In this document: positions 45,298 through 53,209 of the stretch, one piece after another
Position numbering within the stretch: the first letter of the stretch is position 1
How the letters are laid out: the number at the start of each line of letters is the position of its first letter
Origin: PALSA-350 sp963834445
GTDB lineage: Bacteria; Acidobacteriota; Terriglobia; Terriglobales; Acidobacteriaceae
Direction: 5' to 3'
NCBI GenBank assembly: GCA_963834445.1
Contig: CAWIBU010000007.1
Coordinates: forward strand, 429,471-493,470
Length of the DNA stretch: 64,000 nucleotides
Translations under genes and position numbers: made by a program
The notes under the pieces: generated by a model
Databases searched by the model: none
The model's input: only the letters and a program-made list of their open reading frames with translations
Told to the model about the DNA's origin: nothing

Positions 45298-45720
45298 GCA
45301 CTTTGTCATCCCGTCGAGGCTGTCTTGCCTGTAGCAAGTAACAGAGGCATGAACGCGGAGAGCACGTACTCTTAAGCCCGTCCCTCAAGCAAATCTCTAA
45401 GTCCGTCCCCCAAACAAACTTGTCATCCCGAGGAGTCGACTTGCCTGTCGGCAAGTTAAGCATGGAATGAACGCGGTGAGCGCTTGCTTTTAAACCCGTC
45501 CCTCCAGACAAATTTGTCATCCCGACCGGAGCGTAGCGAAGTGGAGGGATCTGCGGTGCGCCTTTCCCCCAAACCAAGGCCCTCCAAGTGAGCTCGCAAA
45601 TCCGGCCCCAGCCATTTCGTTCATTAGGACCGAAGCGCAGCGCAGCGGAGGGATCTGCGGTGCGCCTCTCCCCCAAACCAAGGCCCTCCAAGTGAGCTCG
45701 CAAATCCTACCCGGGCGTTA
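45298..45720. repeat. Array 2 of the TCATCCCGA-type dispersed repeat
   Basis: The same module types as in array 1: four TTTGTCATCCCG or TTCATTAGGA units with GGATCTGCGGTGCG and CAAACCAAGGCCCTCCAAGTG segments. No MITE is inserted here. The GACCGGAGCGTAGCGAAG at 45524-45541 is an intact empty site. It lies directly upstream of the ADO-AAR operon promoter. Confidence 0.88.
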
Positions 45721-45859
45721 ATCATTAGCAGTGCAATGGAGGGACCTGCTTCTCCCAGCCGTCCGATGATGAGCCCACGCAAAAGACGTAATTGATTGTG
45801 CGCAGCGGCTACGAGGAACTATTCTGCTGAGGCCGGTTCACTACCCAGGAGGCTATGGC

Positions 45860-47014
45860 ATGCTGCGAATTCGTTATGCGCTACCTCAGAGAATGGCCGC
45901 CTGTGTCCTGCTTCTTCTCTGTGCCACCGGCCGGTCGGCTAGCCGCCCCGAAAACATCCCTTTTGAGAAACACACCATCGACCTTGGAGCCTCAGAGACC
46001 GCGGTATTCGCCGACATCAACCGCGACGGCAAGCTCGACCTGGTATCGGGCGAGTACTGGTACGAAGCGCCGCGCTGGACCAGGCACCGTTTTCGTGAGA
46101 TTGACTACACCAACTACTACGTAGACGATCTGTCGACCCAGCCTCTCGATGTGGACGGCGACGGCTACGTGGACCTGGTTACCTCAGGCTGGTTCAGTAA
46201 AAAGCTGGCCTGGTGGCGTAACCCCGGCCGAGCGGGCGGAATGTGGAAAGAGCATGCCATTGCCACTGGCTCACCCATCGAATTTTCTTTCCTGGTCGAC
46301 CTGGATAACGACGGCAAAGCGGAAGAGATTCTGCCCCAGTTTGGAGATAACCGGCCCCTCGCCTGGTATGAACGGGATAAACGCGGCGGCATGGTGGAGC
46401 ACATCGTAAGCGACCACAGTTATGGCCATGGCATCGGTGTAGGCGACGTGAATGGCGATGGCCGCAACGATATCCTGACCCCGAAAGGCTGGTTGGAAGC
46501 GCCCGCCGATCCCCGGCAGAAGAACTGGACATTCCATCCTGACTGGCACTTTGAAGACGCCCTCGGTTTCATGTACGTCTACGACGTGAACGGAGACGGC
46601 CGTCCGGATATCGTGTCCTCCATGGCCCATGGATACGGCATCTTCTGGCTGGAGCACACCAGCGACGGCAAATGGGTGAAGCATGTCATCGATGACAGCT
46701 GGTCCCAGGCGCACGCCGTCAAGCTGGTGGATTTCAGAGGGAAAGGAAACCTGGGCCTGTTAACCGGCAAGCGCTACATGGCGCATAACGGACGCGACCC
46801 CGGAGGGCGGGAGCCGCTGGGCGTCTATTGGTACGAGCGGATACTCAACCCCGCGACGCATTCGGTTGATTGGGTCAGGCACGTGATCGATTACAGTAGT
46901 CGCACCGGCGGCGGCATCGAGATTGCCGTCGCCGATATCGATGGAGATGGCGATCTTGATTTTGCTGTGGGCGGAAAAAGCGGACTGTTTCTGTTTGAGA
47001 ACAAGACTCGATAG
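45860..47014 (+). CDS. Secreted FG-GAP/VCBS-type calcium-binding beta-propeller protein
   Basis: The product has 384 residues from the ATG at 45860, seven bases after AGGAGG. A signal peptide ends near SAS (residue 27). Repeats carry the D-x-D/N-x-D-G loop (DINRDGKLDLVSGEYWYE, DVDGDGYVDLVTSGWF, DLDNDGKAEEIL, DVNGDGRNDILTPKGWLEA, DVNGDGRPDIVSSM, DIDGDGDLDFAVGGKSG). Together these make a six- or seven-bladed propeller with one Ca site per blade. Such proteins are common in Acidobacteria and Planctomycetes and are thought to bind polysaccharide. No enzyme motif is visible. Confidence 0.87.
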   Translation: MLRIRYALPQRMAACVLLLLCATGRSASRPENIPFEKHTIDLGASETAVFADINRDGKLDLVSGEYWYEAPRWTRHRFREIDYTNYYVDDLSTQPLDVDGDGYVDLVTSGWFSKKLAWWRNPGRAGGMWKEHAIATGSPIEFSFLVDLDNDGKAEEILPQFGDNRPLAWYERDKRGGMVEHIVSDHSYGHGIGVGDVNGDGRNDILTPKGWLEAPADPRQKNWTFHPDWHFEDALGFMYVYDVNGDGRPDIVSSMAHGYGIFWLEHTSDGKWVKHVIDDSWSQAHAVKLVDFRGKGNLGLLTGKRYMAHNGRDPGGREPLGVYWYERILNPATHSVDWVRHVIDYSSRTGGGIEIAVADIDGDGDLDFAVGGKSGLFLFENKTR

Positions 47015-47030
47015 AAAGAAGGTATGACCC

Positions 47031-47297
47031 ATGATTTTGACCCTGACCCACGGAATCCCTTTCTGGTTCCTCGTTCTTGCCCTGTTCCTCCCCAGACTTT
47101 CGCTCTTTATCGGATGGCTCCACGCCTGGTCATTCATTATTCCCTCGCCCTGGTCAGGGGTGGTGTGGCTCTTTCTTCCCCGCGTCCTGGTGCTGATCTT
47201 CATTCACGCCCACCAGGGATTCAGCGGGTGGTTCTTGATCCACCTGGTGGCCGCGATCATGGTGTGGGGTGGCTCCGCCGCGAAGGCGCGGCGCTAA
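47031..47297 (+). CDS. Small membrane protein
   Basis: The product has 88 residues with three hydrophobic segments (IPFWFLVLALFLPRLSLFIG, WLFLPRVLVLIFIHAHQ and a last HLVAAIMVWGG). It starts at the ATG at 47031, which has an AAGGT site upstream. It lies 16 bases after the FG-GAP gene and 25 bases before another small membrane protein, so the three may be co-transcribed. I do not recognise it. Confidence 0.7.
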   Translation: MILTLTHGIPFWFLVLALFLPRLSLFIGWLHAWSFIIPSPWSGVVWLFLPRVLVLIFIHAHQGFSGWFLIHLVAAIMVWGGSAAKARR

Positions 47298-47322
47298 ACC
47301 AACAACCTGCCGGAGGGTTCTT

Positions 47323-47745
47323 ATGGACACGACGTTTCATCCCCTTAACCACATGAACCACTGGGCTCTGCTGGTGTCCGCTCTGCTGCTCTGGGTCCTG
47401 GGCGCAGCCTGGTATTCTCCCGCACTCTTCGCCAAACCCTGGATGGCGGCGCTTGGCCTCACCCCCGACCACCCAAAGAAGGGGCTGGCCCTGGGCATGG
47501 TGTCTTCGTTGCTAGGCGATGTGTTCGTCGCCTTCATTCTTCTCCACTTCATCCTGTGGTCTGGAGCTGCCACCTATCTGATGGGCGCCTTTATCGGGTT
47601 CCTTTGCTGGCTTGGCTTCTTCGCGGCAATCCAGTTGCCACAGGGAATCTACGAGAGCCGGCCCTTGCGGCTGTTCGCGATCAACGGCGGCTATTGGCTG
47701 CTAGGCCTGTTGCTCATCGGTCCGCTCCTCGCCGTGTGGCGATGA
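47323..47745 (+). CDS. DUF1761-type membrane protein
   Basis: The product has 140 residues from the ATG at 47323 with GGAGGG upstream. It has four membrane segments and the family pattern AWYSPALFAKPWMAALGLTP after the first segment. Related proteins are widespread, small and uncharacterised. Here it follows another small membrane gene by 25 bases. Confidence 0.78.
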   Translation: MDTTFHPLNHMNHWALLVSALLLWVLGAAWYSPALFAKPWMAALGLTPDHPKKGLALGMVSSLLGDVFVAFILLHFILWSGAATYLMGAFIGFLCWLGFFAAIQLPQGIYESRPLRLFAINGGYWLLGLLLIGPLLAVWR

Positions 47746-47760
47746 ACCTGCCGGCTCCAC

Positions 47761-49917
47761 CTATTCGGGCAGAGAAATGCGGTACAGATTGCGGTGCTCC
47801 GTGTTTTTCACGTAGGCATAATGCGCCAGGTCTTTGCCCGGTACCACGTCTCCGCGGTTCACCCATTGCGCGCCAGGAATTGCTTTCGCATCTGTCGTGG
47901 TTGCGATCCCGGCCGCCGGGATGGCGGGCAGACGCCCCTCAGGGCCTACGGGGATGGCCAGGGTTCGTCCCGGATCCTTCTCCGATGCCGAATCGGTCGT
48001 GATGTACAGATATTTGCCGTCGGCAGCCCATCGGCTTCTGCAATAAAACTGGCAGAGGCGCACGGGAGCACCGCCGTTGAGCGGAAGCGCCATCATCCTG
48101 GGCAGCGAGCCCTTGCCCTCTGGGTAGGAAAAGGCCGCCATCAGCCACTTGCCGTTGGGCGAAACATCTTGTATTTCAAGAACCGGGAAAGGGGAGAGCC
48201 TTGCTCGTCCGGAGCCGTCCTGGTTCATCGTCTCCGCGTAGTTTACGTTCCCCTCGGAGCCTTGAAAAATGATCTGCTTTCCCGGACCAAAATGTGCGTC
48301 CATGTCGCCGCCGTGGCCGATGGGTCTGGGCGCAGAACTCTTGTCGACTGGCGCCAGCCATAACTGGGGCTTAGCAATTCGTGAAATGTCCGTGTACACA
48401 ATCTGTCTGCCATCCGCGGAGATATCGTAGGCCTCGATGGAGATCCCGGGAAAGACTGCTTCGGTTTTGCCGGAGGCAACCGCCACCCGCCAGAGCTCGG
48501 GGTCGCCCGTGGCCGGCTGATTGCGCAGAAGATAGTAGAGCATCGAGTTGTCCGCAGTAAACGAAGTTGTGGACCCCGAGAGTACTTGCCCCTCTGAAGA
48601 CAGAGAGCGTTCTCCCGCGCCGTCGTGAATCCAAATCGCGCTTTGACTAACCCCTACCGAAGAGATGAGGGAGCGTCCATCCGGCGCCATCGCCAACCCT
48701 ACTTCGTCACCCGCGCCTAAGGTGATTTGCTCCAGCTTTCCATCCGGAAAACGCCGCCGCCAGATATGGTCCTGGTGATCTACCCCAGCAACGAAATACA
48801 TCCACTCGCCATCGGGCGACCACGCGGCGGCGGTGCACCAATTCGACGGGCCTACCGATCGCGCCGGCGCTGCCCCGTCGAGCGAAATCAGCCGGCACTC
48901 CCACCCATCTTTATTCATCTCCGCAATCAACGCCCATTTGCGATCGGGCGAGGGAAACGAGTAATGAACCATGTTGCGCTCATTGGTAGGGAAATAAATT
49001 TCGTGAAAATCGCCGCCCGCCACCGACTGCGTGACGACACCCATGTGCAAGCCCGAGCGAATGCGGGAGTAGAGCAGTTGATTCGGGTTAAGCCAGGTGA
49101 GACCGGCAGCGTTATCCAGAAGAAGATACGGTTCACCGCCCAATACCGAAACAACATAGGTGGAAAAACCGGACTCTTGCATCGACGAGTAGGCCAGCTG
49201 CGAACCGTCCGGCGAGAAGGCGAGCCCATATTTCGGTCGTGGATCGTGGGTCAGCTGCCGGGGTTCTCCGCTGGGCAGAATCTTTACGTAGATCTGGTCG
49301 GGCGATCCGAACCAGTCAGAGCCGCGGATGAAGGCAACGATATGGCCGTCGGGCGATAAGGCAGGCGCGGTTGCAGAGTCGGTGAAGCCGGTCAGCTGGG
49401 TGTAAGTGAGCACCGCCGGGCGGGGCCGGAAATACAACGCGCTGCCGGCCAGTGCTGCGACGGCGCAGACGCCGGCGGCGATCAGCAGCCAGCGCGGTCT
49501 GCCGTGGGCGGCGGTTGCGATCGGCGCCGCTGCCGGCGGGTCCGGCAGGCTGACCGGAGATTCGGCCTCACTGGCCGCGACGCCGTTGCTGACCGGCGCG
49601 ATGAACCGGTAGCCGACCCGGGGAATGGTCTCGATATAGCGCGGCGAAGTCGCGGAGTCGCCCAGGGCGTCGCGCAATTTCTGAATGGATTTGTTGAGGC
49701 CGTGGTCGAAGTCGACAAACACATCCGACGGCCAAAGTCGCCGGCGTAGTTCGTCGCGGGTAAGTATCTCGCCCGGGCGCTCGAGCAGCACGGCCAGCAG
49801 TTGCAGGGCTTGCTGCGGCAGGCGAAGGTTGATCCCATGCCTGGCGAGTTGGCCGGCCTTCAGATCGAACGCAAACAGGCCGAAGCGAATCACGTGTTCG
49901 ACTGGCGAAACCGGCAC
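47761..49917 (-). CDS. CadC-like winged-helix regulator fused to TolB/WD40-type propeller
   Basis: The product has 718 residues from a GTG at 49917, which has GAGGAG six bases upstream; an ATG at 49956 would add 13 residues but has no site. Residues 10-110 are an OmpR/CadC-type DNA-binding domain (LRLPQQALQLLAVLLERPGE, GLNKSIQKLRDALGDSATSP, RVGYRFIAP). One membrane segment (about 145-165) follows. The outer part from about 170 is a six- to seven-bladed TolB-like propeller (ALSPDGHIVAF, AFSPDGSQLAYSS, AWSPDGEWMYF repeats). It resembles a one-component membrane sensor regulator. The signal and the target genes are unknown. Confidence 0.87.
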   Translation of the reverse strand: MPVSPVEHVIRFGLFAFDLKAGQLARHGINLRLPQQALQLLAVLLERPGEILTRDELRRRLWPSDVFVDFDHGLNKSIQKLRDALGDSATSPRYIETIPRVGYRFIAPVSNGVAASEAESPVSLPDPPAAAPIATAAHGRPRWLLIAAGVCAVAALAGSALYFRPRPAVLTYTQLTGFTDSATAPALSPDGHIVAFIRGSDWFGSPDQIYVKILPSGEPRQLTHDPRPKYGLAFSPDGSQLAYSSMQESGFSTYVVSVLGGEPYLLLDNAAGLTWLNPNQLLYSRIRSGLHMGVVTQSVAGGDFHEIYFPTNERNMVHYSFPSPDRKWALIAEMNKDGWECRLISLDGAAPARSVGPSNWCTAAAWSPDGEWMYFVAGVDHQDHIWRRRFPDGKLEQITLGAGDEVGLAMAPDGRSLISSVGVSQSAIWIHDGAGERSLSSEGQVLSGSTTSFTADNSMLYYLLRNQPATGDPELWRVAVASGKTEAVFPGISIEAYDISADGRQIVYTDISRIAKPQLWLAPVDKSSAPRPIGHGGDMDAHFGPGKQIIFQGSEGNVNYAETMNQDGSGRARLSPFPVLEIQDVSPNGKWLMAAFSYPEGKGSLPRMMALPLNGGAPVRLCQFYCRSRWAADGKYLYITTDSASEKDPGRTLAIPVGPEGRLPAIPAAGIATTTDAKAIPGAQWVNRGDVVPGKDLAHYAYVKNTEHRNLYRISLPE

Positions 49918-50148
49918 GGCGCGCGCTCCTCGCAGGCTGCGCCCTGAGTTTAGCATTCACGTCCGTAGCTGGTAAGTGCTCTTTACGCAGCCGGGCCGCC
50001 CGGGGATAAGTCGCGCTAAGTGATTGTCGCGCAGAGAATTAGCGGGGGATAAATAAGTCGCTTGCGCGGGCATTGCTCTACCCGTTCGGTAAACAGCACA
50101 CTCGGCCCACTTCGCTCGCTCAGACGAGTTGCGAAGAGGAGAAGTGAC

Positions 50149-50739
50149 ATGAACCTATTGGGGAAGATGGGGACGGGGCTGGCACGCAAGGGGAGTCGGC
50201 TGTTTCAGGGCACATGGATGGCAGCAGCGGTGATGAGTCTGGCGCTTACGGCGACCAGCGCCCACGCGACGTGTGGTTTTACCGGCATGGGCTCAAGCGG
50301 CGCGATCAGGATGCCGATGCTACAGGCCGGGAGCGAGGCTTGGGAGGATTCAAGAGATTCCAAACCTTCGATCGTGGGCTTGTGGGGCGTGATTTACACC
50401 GCGGGCGGCGCGGTCTTCAACCAGACGTTTGACACCTGGCACAGCGACGGAACGGAGTTTGAAAATGCCTATCTTCCGGTCTTGGCCGGCAATATTTGTG
50501 AAGGGGTGTGGAAGCGGACGGGAGACCTGACCGTAAAACTGCACCACATTGGCTGGACCTACGACCCCCTCGCCGGCGGCCTGGCCAATGGAACCTTTAC
50601 GCTGGATCAAACGAATACGTTGGCTAAGAACGGAAATAGCTATACAGGAACCTTTACCTTCAAGGTGTTCAGCGCCACGGGGAGCCTGGAGAAAGAGGTC
50701 AGCGGTACGATCGCTGCGGTGCGCATTTCGGTGGACTGA
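50149..50739 (+). CDS. Secreted lipocalin-like hypothetical protein
   Basis: The product has 196 residues from the ATG at 50149, behind GAGGAGAAG. A signal peptide with an early basic part ends near THAT-like CGF (ATSAHATCGF). The body is beta-rich: PSIVGLWGVIYTAGGAVFNQ, NQTFDTWHSDGTEFEN, GVWKRTGDLTVKLHHIGWTY, TGTFTFKVFSATGSLEKEV. The pattern suggests a small beta-barrel. Related secreted proteins are, from memory, frequent in Acidobacteria. Its function is unknown. A terminator follows it. Confidence 0.72.
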   Translation: MNLLGKMGTGLARKGSRLFQGTWMAAAVMSLALTATSAHATCGFTGMGSSGAIRMPMLQAGSEAWEDSRDSKPSIVGLWGVIYTAGGAVFNQTFDTWHSDGTEFENAYLPVLAGNICEGVWKRTGDLTVKLHHIGWTYDPLAGGLANGTFTLDQTNTLAKNGNSYTGTFTFKVFSATGSLEKEVSGTIAAVRISVD

Positions 50740-50752
50740 TGCCGGCTGCGAT

Positions 50753-50785
50753 AAGGCGACAGCGCCCCCTTCCGTTGTCGCCTTT
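50753..50785. terminator. Bidirectional terminator between convergent genes
   Basis: A nine-base stem AAGGCGACA / TGTCGCCTT with a 14-base loop, followed by TCTCAC on the plus strand. It sits 14 bases after the secreted-protein gene and just before the end of the convergent acetyltransferase gene. Confidence 0.7.
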
Positions 50786-50790
50786 CTCAC

Positions 50791-51282
50791 TTAGCGGAAC
50801 AAAAGCCGCTCCACGATGACCACGTCTTTCCACACGCCGTCGAGCTGCGCGTGCTTTTGATAGAAGCCAACCTCGCGGAATCCGGCGGAGGCAACCAGCC
50901 GCCGGCTGGCCTCGTTCTCAGGAAAGATGCGCGAGAGCATCTTCCAGAAGCCGGCCTGGCGCGCCTCCTCGATCAGCTTGTCGAGGGCCACGCGGCCCAG
51001 TCCCTGCGACCGGAAAGCCCGGCCCACGTAAACCGAGAATTCCGCGATCCCGGCATAGCATGCGCGGTCGCGGTAAGCGGAGGTCGATGCAAACGCGGTG
51101 ACTGCGTCTCCGCGCGTGCACACCACAATCGCATGCCGTTCGTTAAACCACTGTTCAATTTCTGCCTCGGTTCTCAACCTGGTTTCGAAGGTCGCTATGC
51201 GATCTTCGATGCCCTGGTTGTAAACCCTGGCGATCCCTGGTGCGTCCGTAGGCCTTCCCCGTCGAACCGCATCTTCCTGCAT
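50791..51282 (-). CDS. GNAT N-acetyltransferase (phosphinothricin/ArsN1-like)
   Basis: The product has 163 residues. The GNAT core is complete: the N-terminal DAPGIARVYNQGIEDRIATF, TAFASTSAYRDRACYAGIAE, SVYVGRAFRSQGLGRVALD (acetyl-CoA pyrophosphate loop) and NEASRRLVASAGFREVGFYQ with HAQLDGVWKDVVIVERL at the end. This matches the phosphinothricin acetyltransferase branch, which also includes the ArsN1 arsinothricin acetyltransferases. No arsenic genes are near, so a general amino-acid-analogue acetyltransferase is the safest reading. Confidence 0.85.
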   Translation of the reverse strand: MQEDAVRRGRPTDAPGIARVYNQGIEDRIATFETRLRTEAEIEQWFNERHAIVVCTRGDAVTAFASTSAYRDRACYAGIAEFSVYVGRAFRSQGLGRVALDKLIEEARQAGFWKMLSRIFPENEASRRLVASAGFREVGFYQKHAQLDGVWKDVVIVERLLFR

Positions 51283-51339
51283 GGTCGTCTCCCGCTCTGC
51301 GCCGCAAAACGCTAGGATAGCGAAAAGAGGAGTCCTGTC

Positions 51340-52302
51340 CTGGCAAGATTCTGGAGATTCGGTGTTTGTCTGCTGTTCTTGCTTCTCTGTCCTGGGGCGC
51401 AGGCGGAGGCGCCGTTTCCGCTGACCGTGCAGTTAGACTGGCTGGCCAACGCCCAGTTCGCAGGCCTGCTGGTCGCGCAGCAAAAAGGTTGGTACGCGCA
51501 GCAGGGTCTCGCTGTCACGCTTGTGCCGGTAAACCAGACGACGCTCGATACGGTTGGCCCGGTGGTCAAGGGCAGTCACGTGATCGGCTGCGCCGATGGT
51601 ATGGTTCTGCTGCGGGCCATACAGGCGGGCCAGCCGATTGCAGCCTTCGCCACCACGCTGCAGGCTTCTCCCTTGGGCATCGTCACTCTGCGCAGCAGCC
51701 ACCTTACCCGCATCAGAGACCTGGCCGGCAAGACGATTGGCCTGCACGCCTACGACGTGCCCCAGTTGGAAATCATGTTGCAGGCCCACGGGCTTTCGCT
51801 CGCGCAGGTAAAGATCAAAAAGATCGGGGATGACACCACTTCTCTGGCGGCAGGAAAGATCGACGCCCAGGTGCTCTACCTGATCGACGAGAAAGTTGCG
51901 CTCGAGGCGAAGGGCCTGCATCTGAACGTGTTTCCCGGCTATGAAAACAATTACAGTACTTATTCCCAGGTCTATTTTGCCCGCAGCGATTTTCTGCGCG
52001 CTCACCCCGACATCCTGGCCAGGTTCCTGCTCGCCACCAATCGCGGATGGGCAGAAGCCTTTGCTCATTCGCAGCAGACCGCGGCCATGCTGGTCGCCCG
52101 CTATGTTCCCGGTAAGGATGTGCTGGCCCAGGTTCGTTCGCTGACCGAGCTGCAGCATTTCGCCACCCTTGAATCGCCGCAGTTGGGGCAGATGCGGCTG
52201 GCCACGTGGCAGAACAGTTGCCGGTTGTTTCATCTCGACCCTGCGCTGGCGGCCCGGCTGGCCAATTTCTCCGTGCTCCAGCGCGTATATGGGCGGCCTT
52301 GA
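51340..52302 (+). CDS. Orphan SsuA/THI5-like ABC substrate-binding protein
   Basis: The product has 320 residues if translation begins at a CTG at 51340, seven bases after GAGGAG. This is the only choice that gives a full signal peptide (ARFWRFGVCLLFLLLCPGAQ). The next candidate, TTG at 51379, lacks the basic part. The mature protein is NMT1/THI5-type: VQLDWLANAQFAGLLVAQQK, GWYAQQGLAVTLVP, DLAGKTIGLHAYDVPQLEIM, LPLA-like SPLGIV. Proteins of this type bind thiamine pyrimidine, riboflavin or sulfonates. No permease or ATPase gene is adjacent, so it must use a distant transporter or act otherwise. Confidence 0.85.
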   Translation: MARFWRFGVCLLFLLLCPGAQAEAPFPLTVQLDWLANAQFAGLLVAQQKGWYAQQGLAVTLVPVNQTTLDTVGPVVKGSHVIGCADGMVLLRAIQAGQPIAAFATTLQASPLGIVTLRSSHLTRIRDLAGKTIGLHAYDVPQLEIMLQAHGLSLAQVKIKKIGDDTTSLAAGKIDAQVLYLIDEKVALEAKGLHLNVFPGYENNYSTYSQVYFARSDFLRAHPDILARFLLATNRGWAEAFAHSQQTAAMLVARYVPGKDVLAQVRSLTELQHFATLESPQLGQMRLATWQNSCRLFHLDPALAARLANFSVLQRVYGRP

Positions 52303-52341
52303 GCGGGGGGTGCGCTTAACGTGCTATCTTGAAATCTGTTT

Positions 52342-52593
52342 ATGGAACAGCTCCGCAAACAAAGCCCGTGGACTCTGCTAACCGCCGCGCTTGTTTTACT
52401 GGCAGTCTTGTTGGTGCTGGTTCCCAACTCACATCATCTGCCGATTGTGATGGCGGCCCCGGTTTGGGCAGTCGTGTTTCTCTTTGGCCTCCTGCTTCTG
52501 CCGTCTGTGCTGACGCCGGCCAGCAAAGAGATTGTCCCGCAGTCTCCTGATCTCCCTTCTCGTTTCCAGCGTCCCCCTCCTTCCACTCGCTAG
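52342..52593 (+). CDS. Small membrane protein, possible
   Basis: The product has 83 residues with two hydrophobic segments (WTLLTAALVLLAVLLVLVPN and PVWAVVFLFGLLLLPSVL) and a short polar tail with prolines. It starts at the ATG at 52342 with no Shine-Dalgarno site. It follows the binding-protein gene by 39 bases on the same strand. It could be a real small protein or chance. Confidence 0.5.
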   Translation: MEQLRKQSPWTLLTAALVLLAVLLVLVPNSHHLPIVMAAPVWAVVFLFGLLLLPSVLTPASKEIVPQSPDLPSRFQRPPPSTR

Positions 52594-52650
52594 CAAGCCT
52601 CTCCAGGTTCCGGCCTTTCTCGACGAAGTCGCACAAGATGCCTGCGCGAT

Positions 52651-52760
52651 GAGTCCCGCAGGGACGGCTGTCGCTAGCCCAGGACGCAGTCCTGGGTTTT
52701 CAACCGAAGAAGAGCCCAGTCCCGTAGGGACGGCTGCCGGTGCGAAGGACGATAGTCCTG
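52651..52760. repeat. Dispersed palindromic intergenic repeat, copy 2
   Basis: Units AGTCCCGCAGGGACGGCTG (52652-52670), AGCCCAGGACGCAGTCCTGG (52676-52695), CAGTCCCGTAGGGACGGCTG (52716-52735) and a further AGGAC/GTCCT pair. It falls inside a long open frame (52532-53209), showing that the upstream half of that frame is not a gene. Confidence 0.75.
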
Positions 52761-52867
52761 CGTTCCCTCAGCCTCGGTTCCAGGCCCAGGTCCACCCGGA
52801 GCTGCATCCTGGCAAATCGGCAGCCGTACCCGTGCGACTGAACAGCGTGAAGGACAGGAGGTGTGCA

Positions 52868-53209
52868 TTGGATTTCGCCATGTACTTCGTGCGTGGGCTC
52901 TATGTCTACGTCCTTCTGTTTTGCATCGTGTTCTGGGCAAGGCGGTTTCTCTGGCGACGGCGCAAGCGGCGGGGCCAACGGAATCTCGGCTTCTTTCCCA
53001 CGTTTACATCGGCGGGCAACGCCTTGCAGACTCTGCAGATAATGGCCCAGCCGCGGGCACAGCATGTGATCGAAGAGAAATTCGACGATCAGGCGGACGA
53101 CGACGACGAAGGGGAACCCGCCGATCCGGAAAAGCATTTGCAGCGGCAGCTGAGACGAATCCGAAGAGGAGAAAGGATTGAGAGGCTGACGGCCCTCCAT
53201 CGCCCCTGA
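52868..53209 (+). CDS. Small membrane-anchored protein with acidic linker and basic tail
   Basis: The product has 113 residues from the TTG at 52868, preceded by AGGAGGTG at 52856-52863; an ATG at 52880 would be shorter. One strong membrane helix (GLYVYVLLFCIVFWARRFLW) is followed by RRRKRRG, a short Gly/Ser-Ala stretch, and a very acidic run (FDDQADDDDEGEPADPE). The C-terminus is Arg-rich (QLRRIRRGERIERLTALHR). The longer upstream frame runs through repeat sequence and is not part of the gene. It is convergent with the histidine-kinase gene, with no gap. Unknown function. Confidence 0.6.
   Translation: MDFAMYFVRGLYVYVLLFCIVFWARRFLWRRRKRRGQRNLGFFPTFTSAGNALQTLQIMAQPRAQHVIEEKFDDQADDDDEGEPADPEKHLQRQLRRIRRGERIERLTALHRP

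Noticed and set aside
52532..52867. First half of the long frame 52532-53209 as part of a gene
   Set aside because: It runs through a dispersed repeat; a strong ribosome site at 52856 points to a start at 52868.
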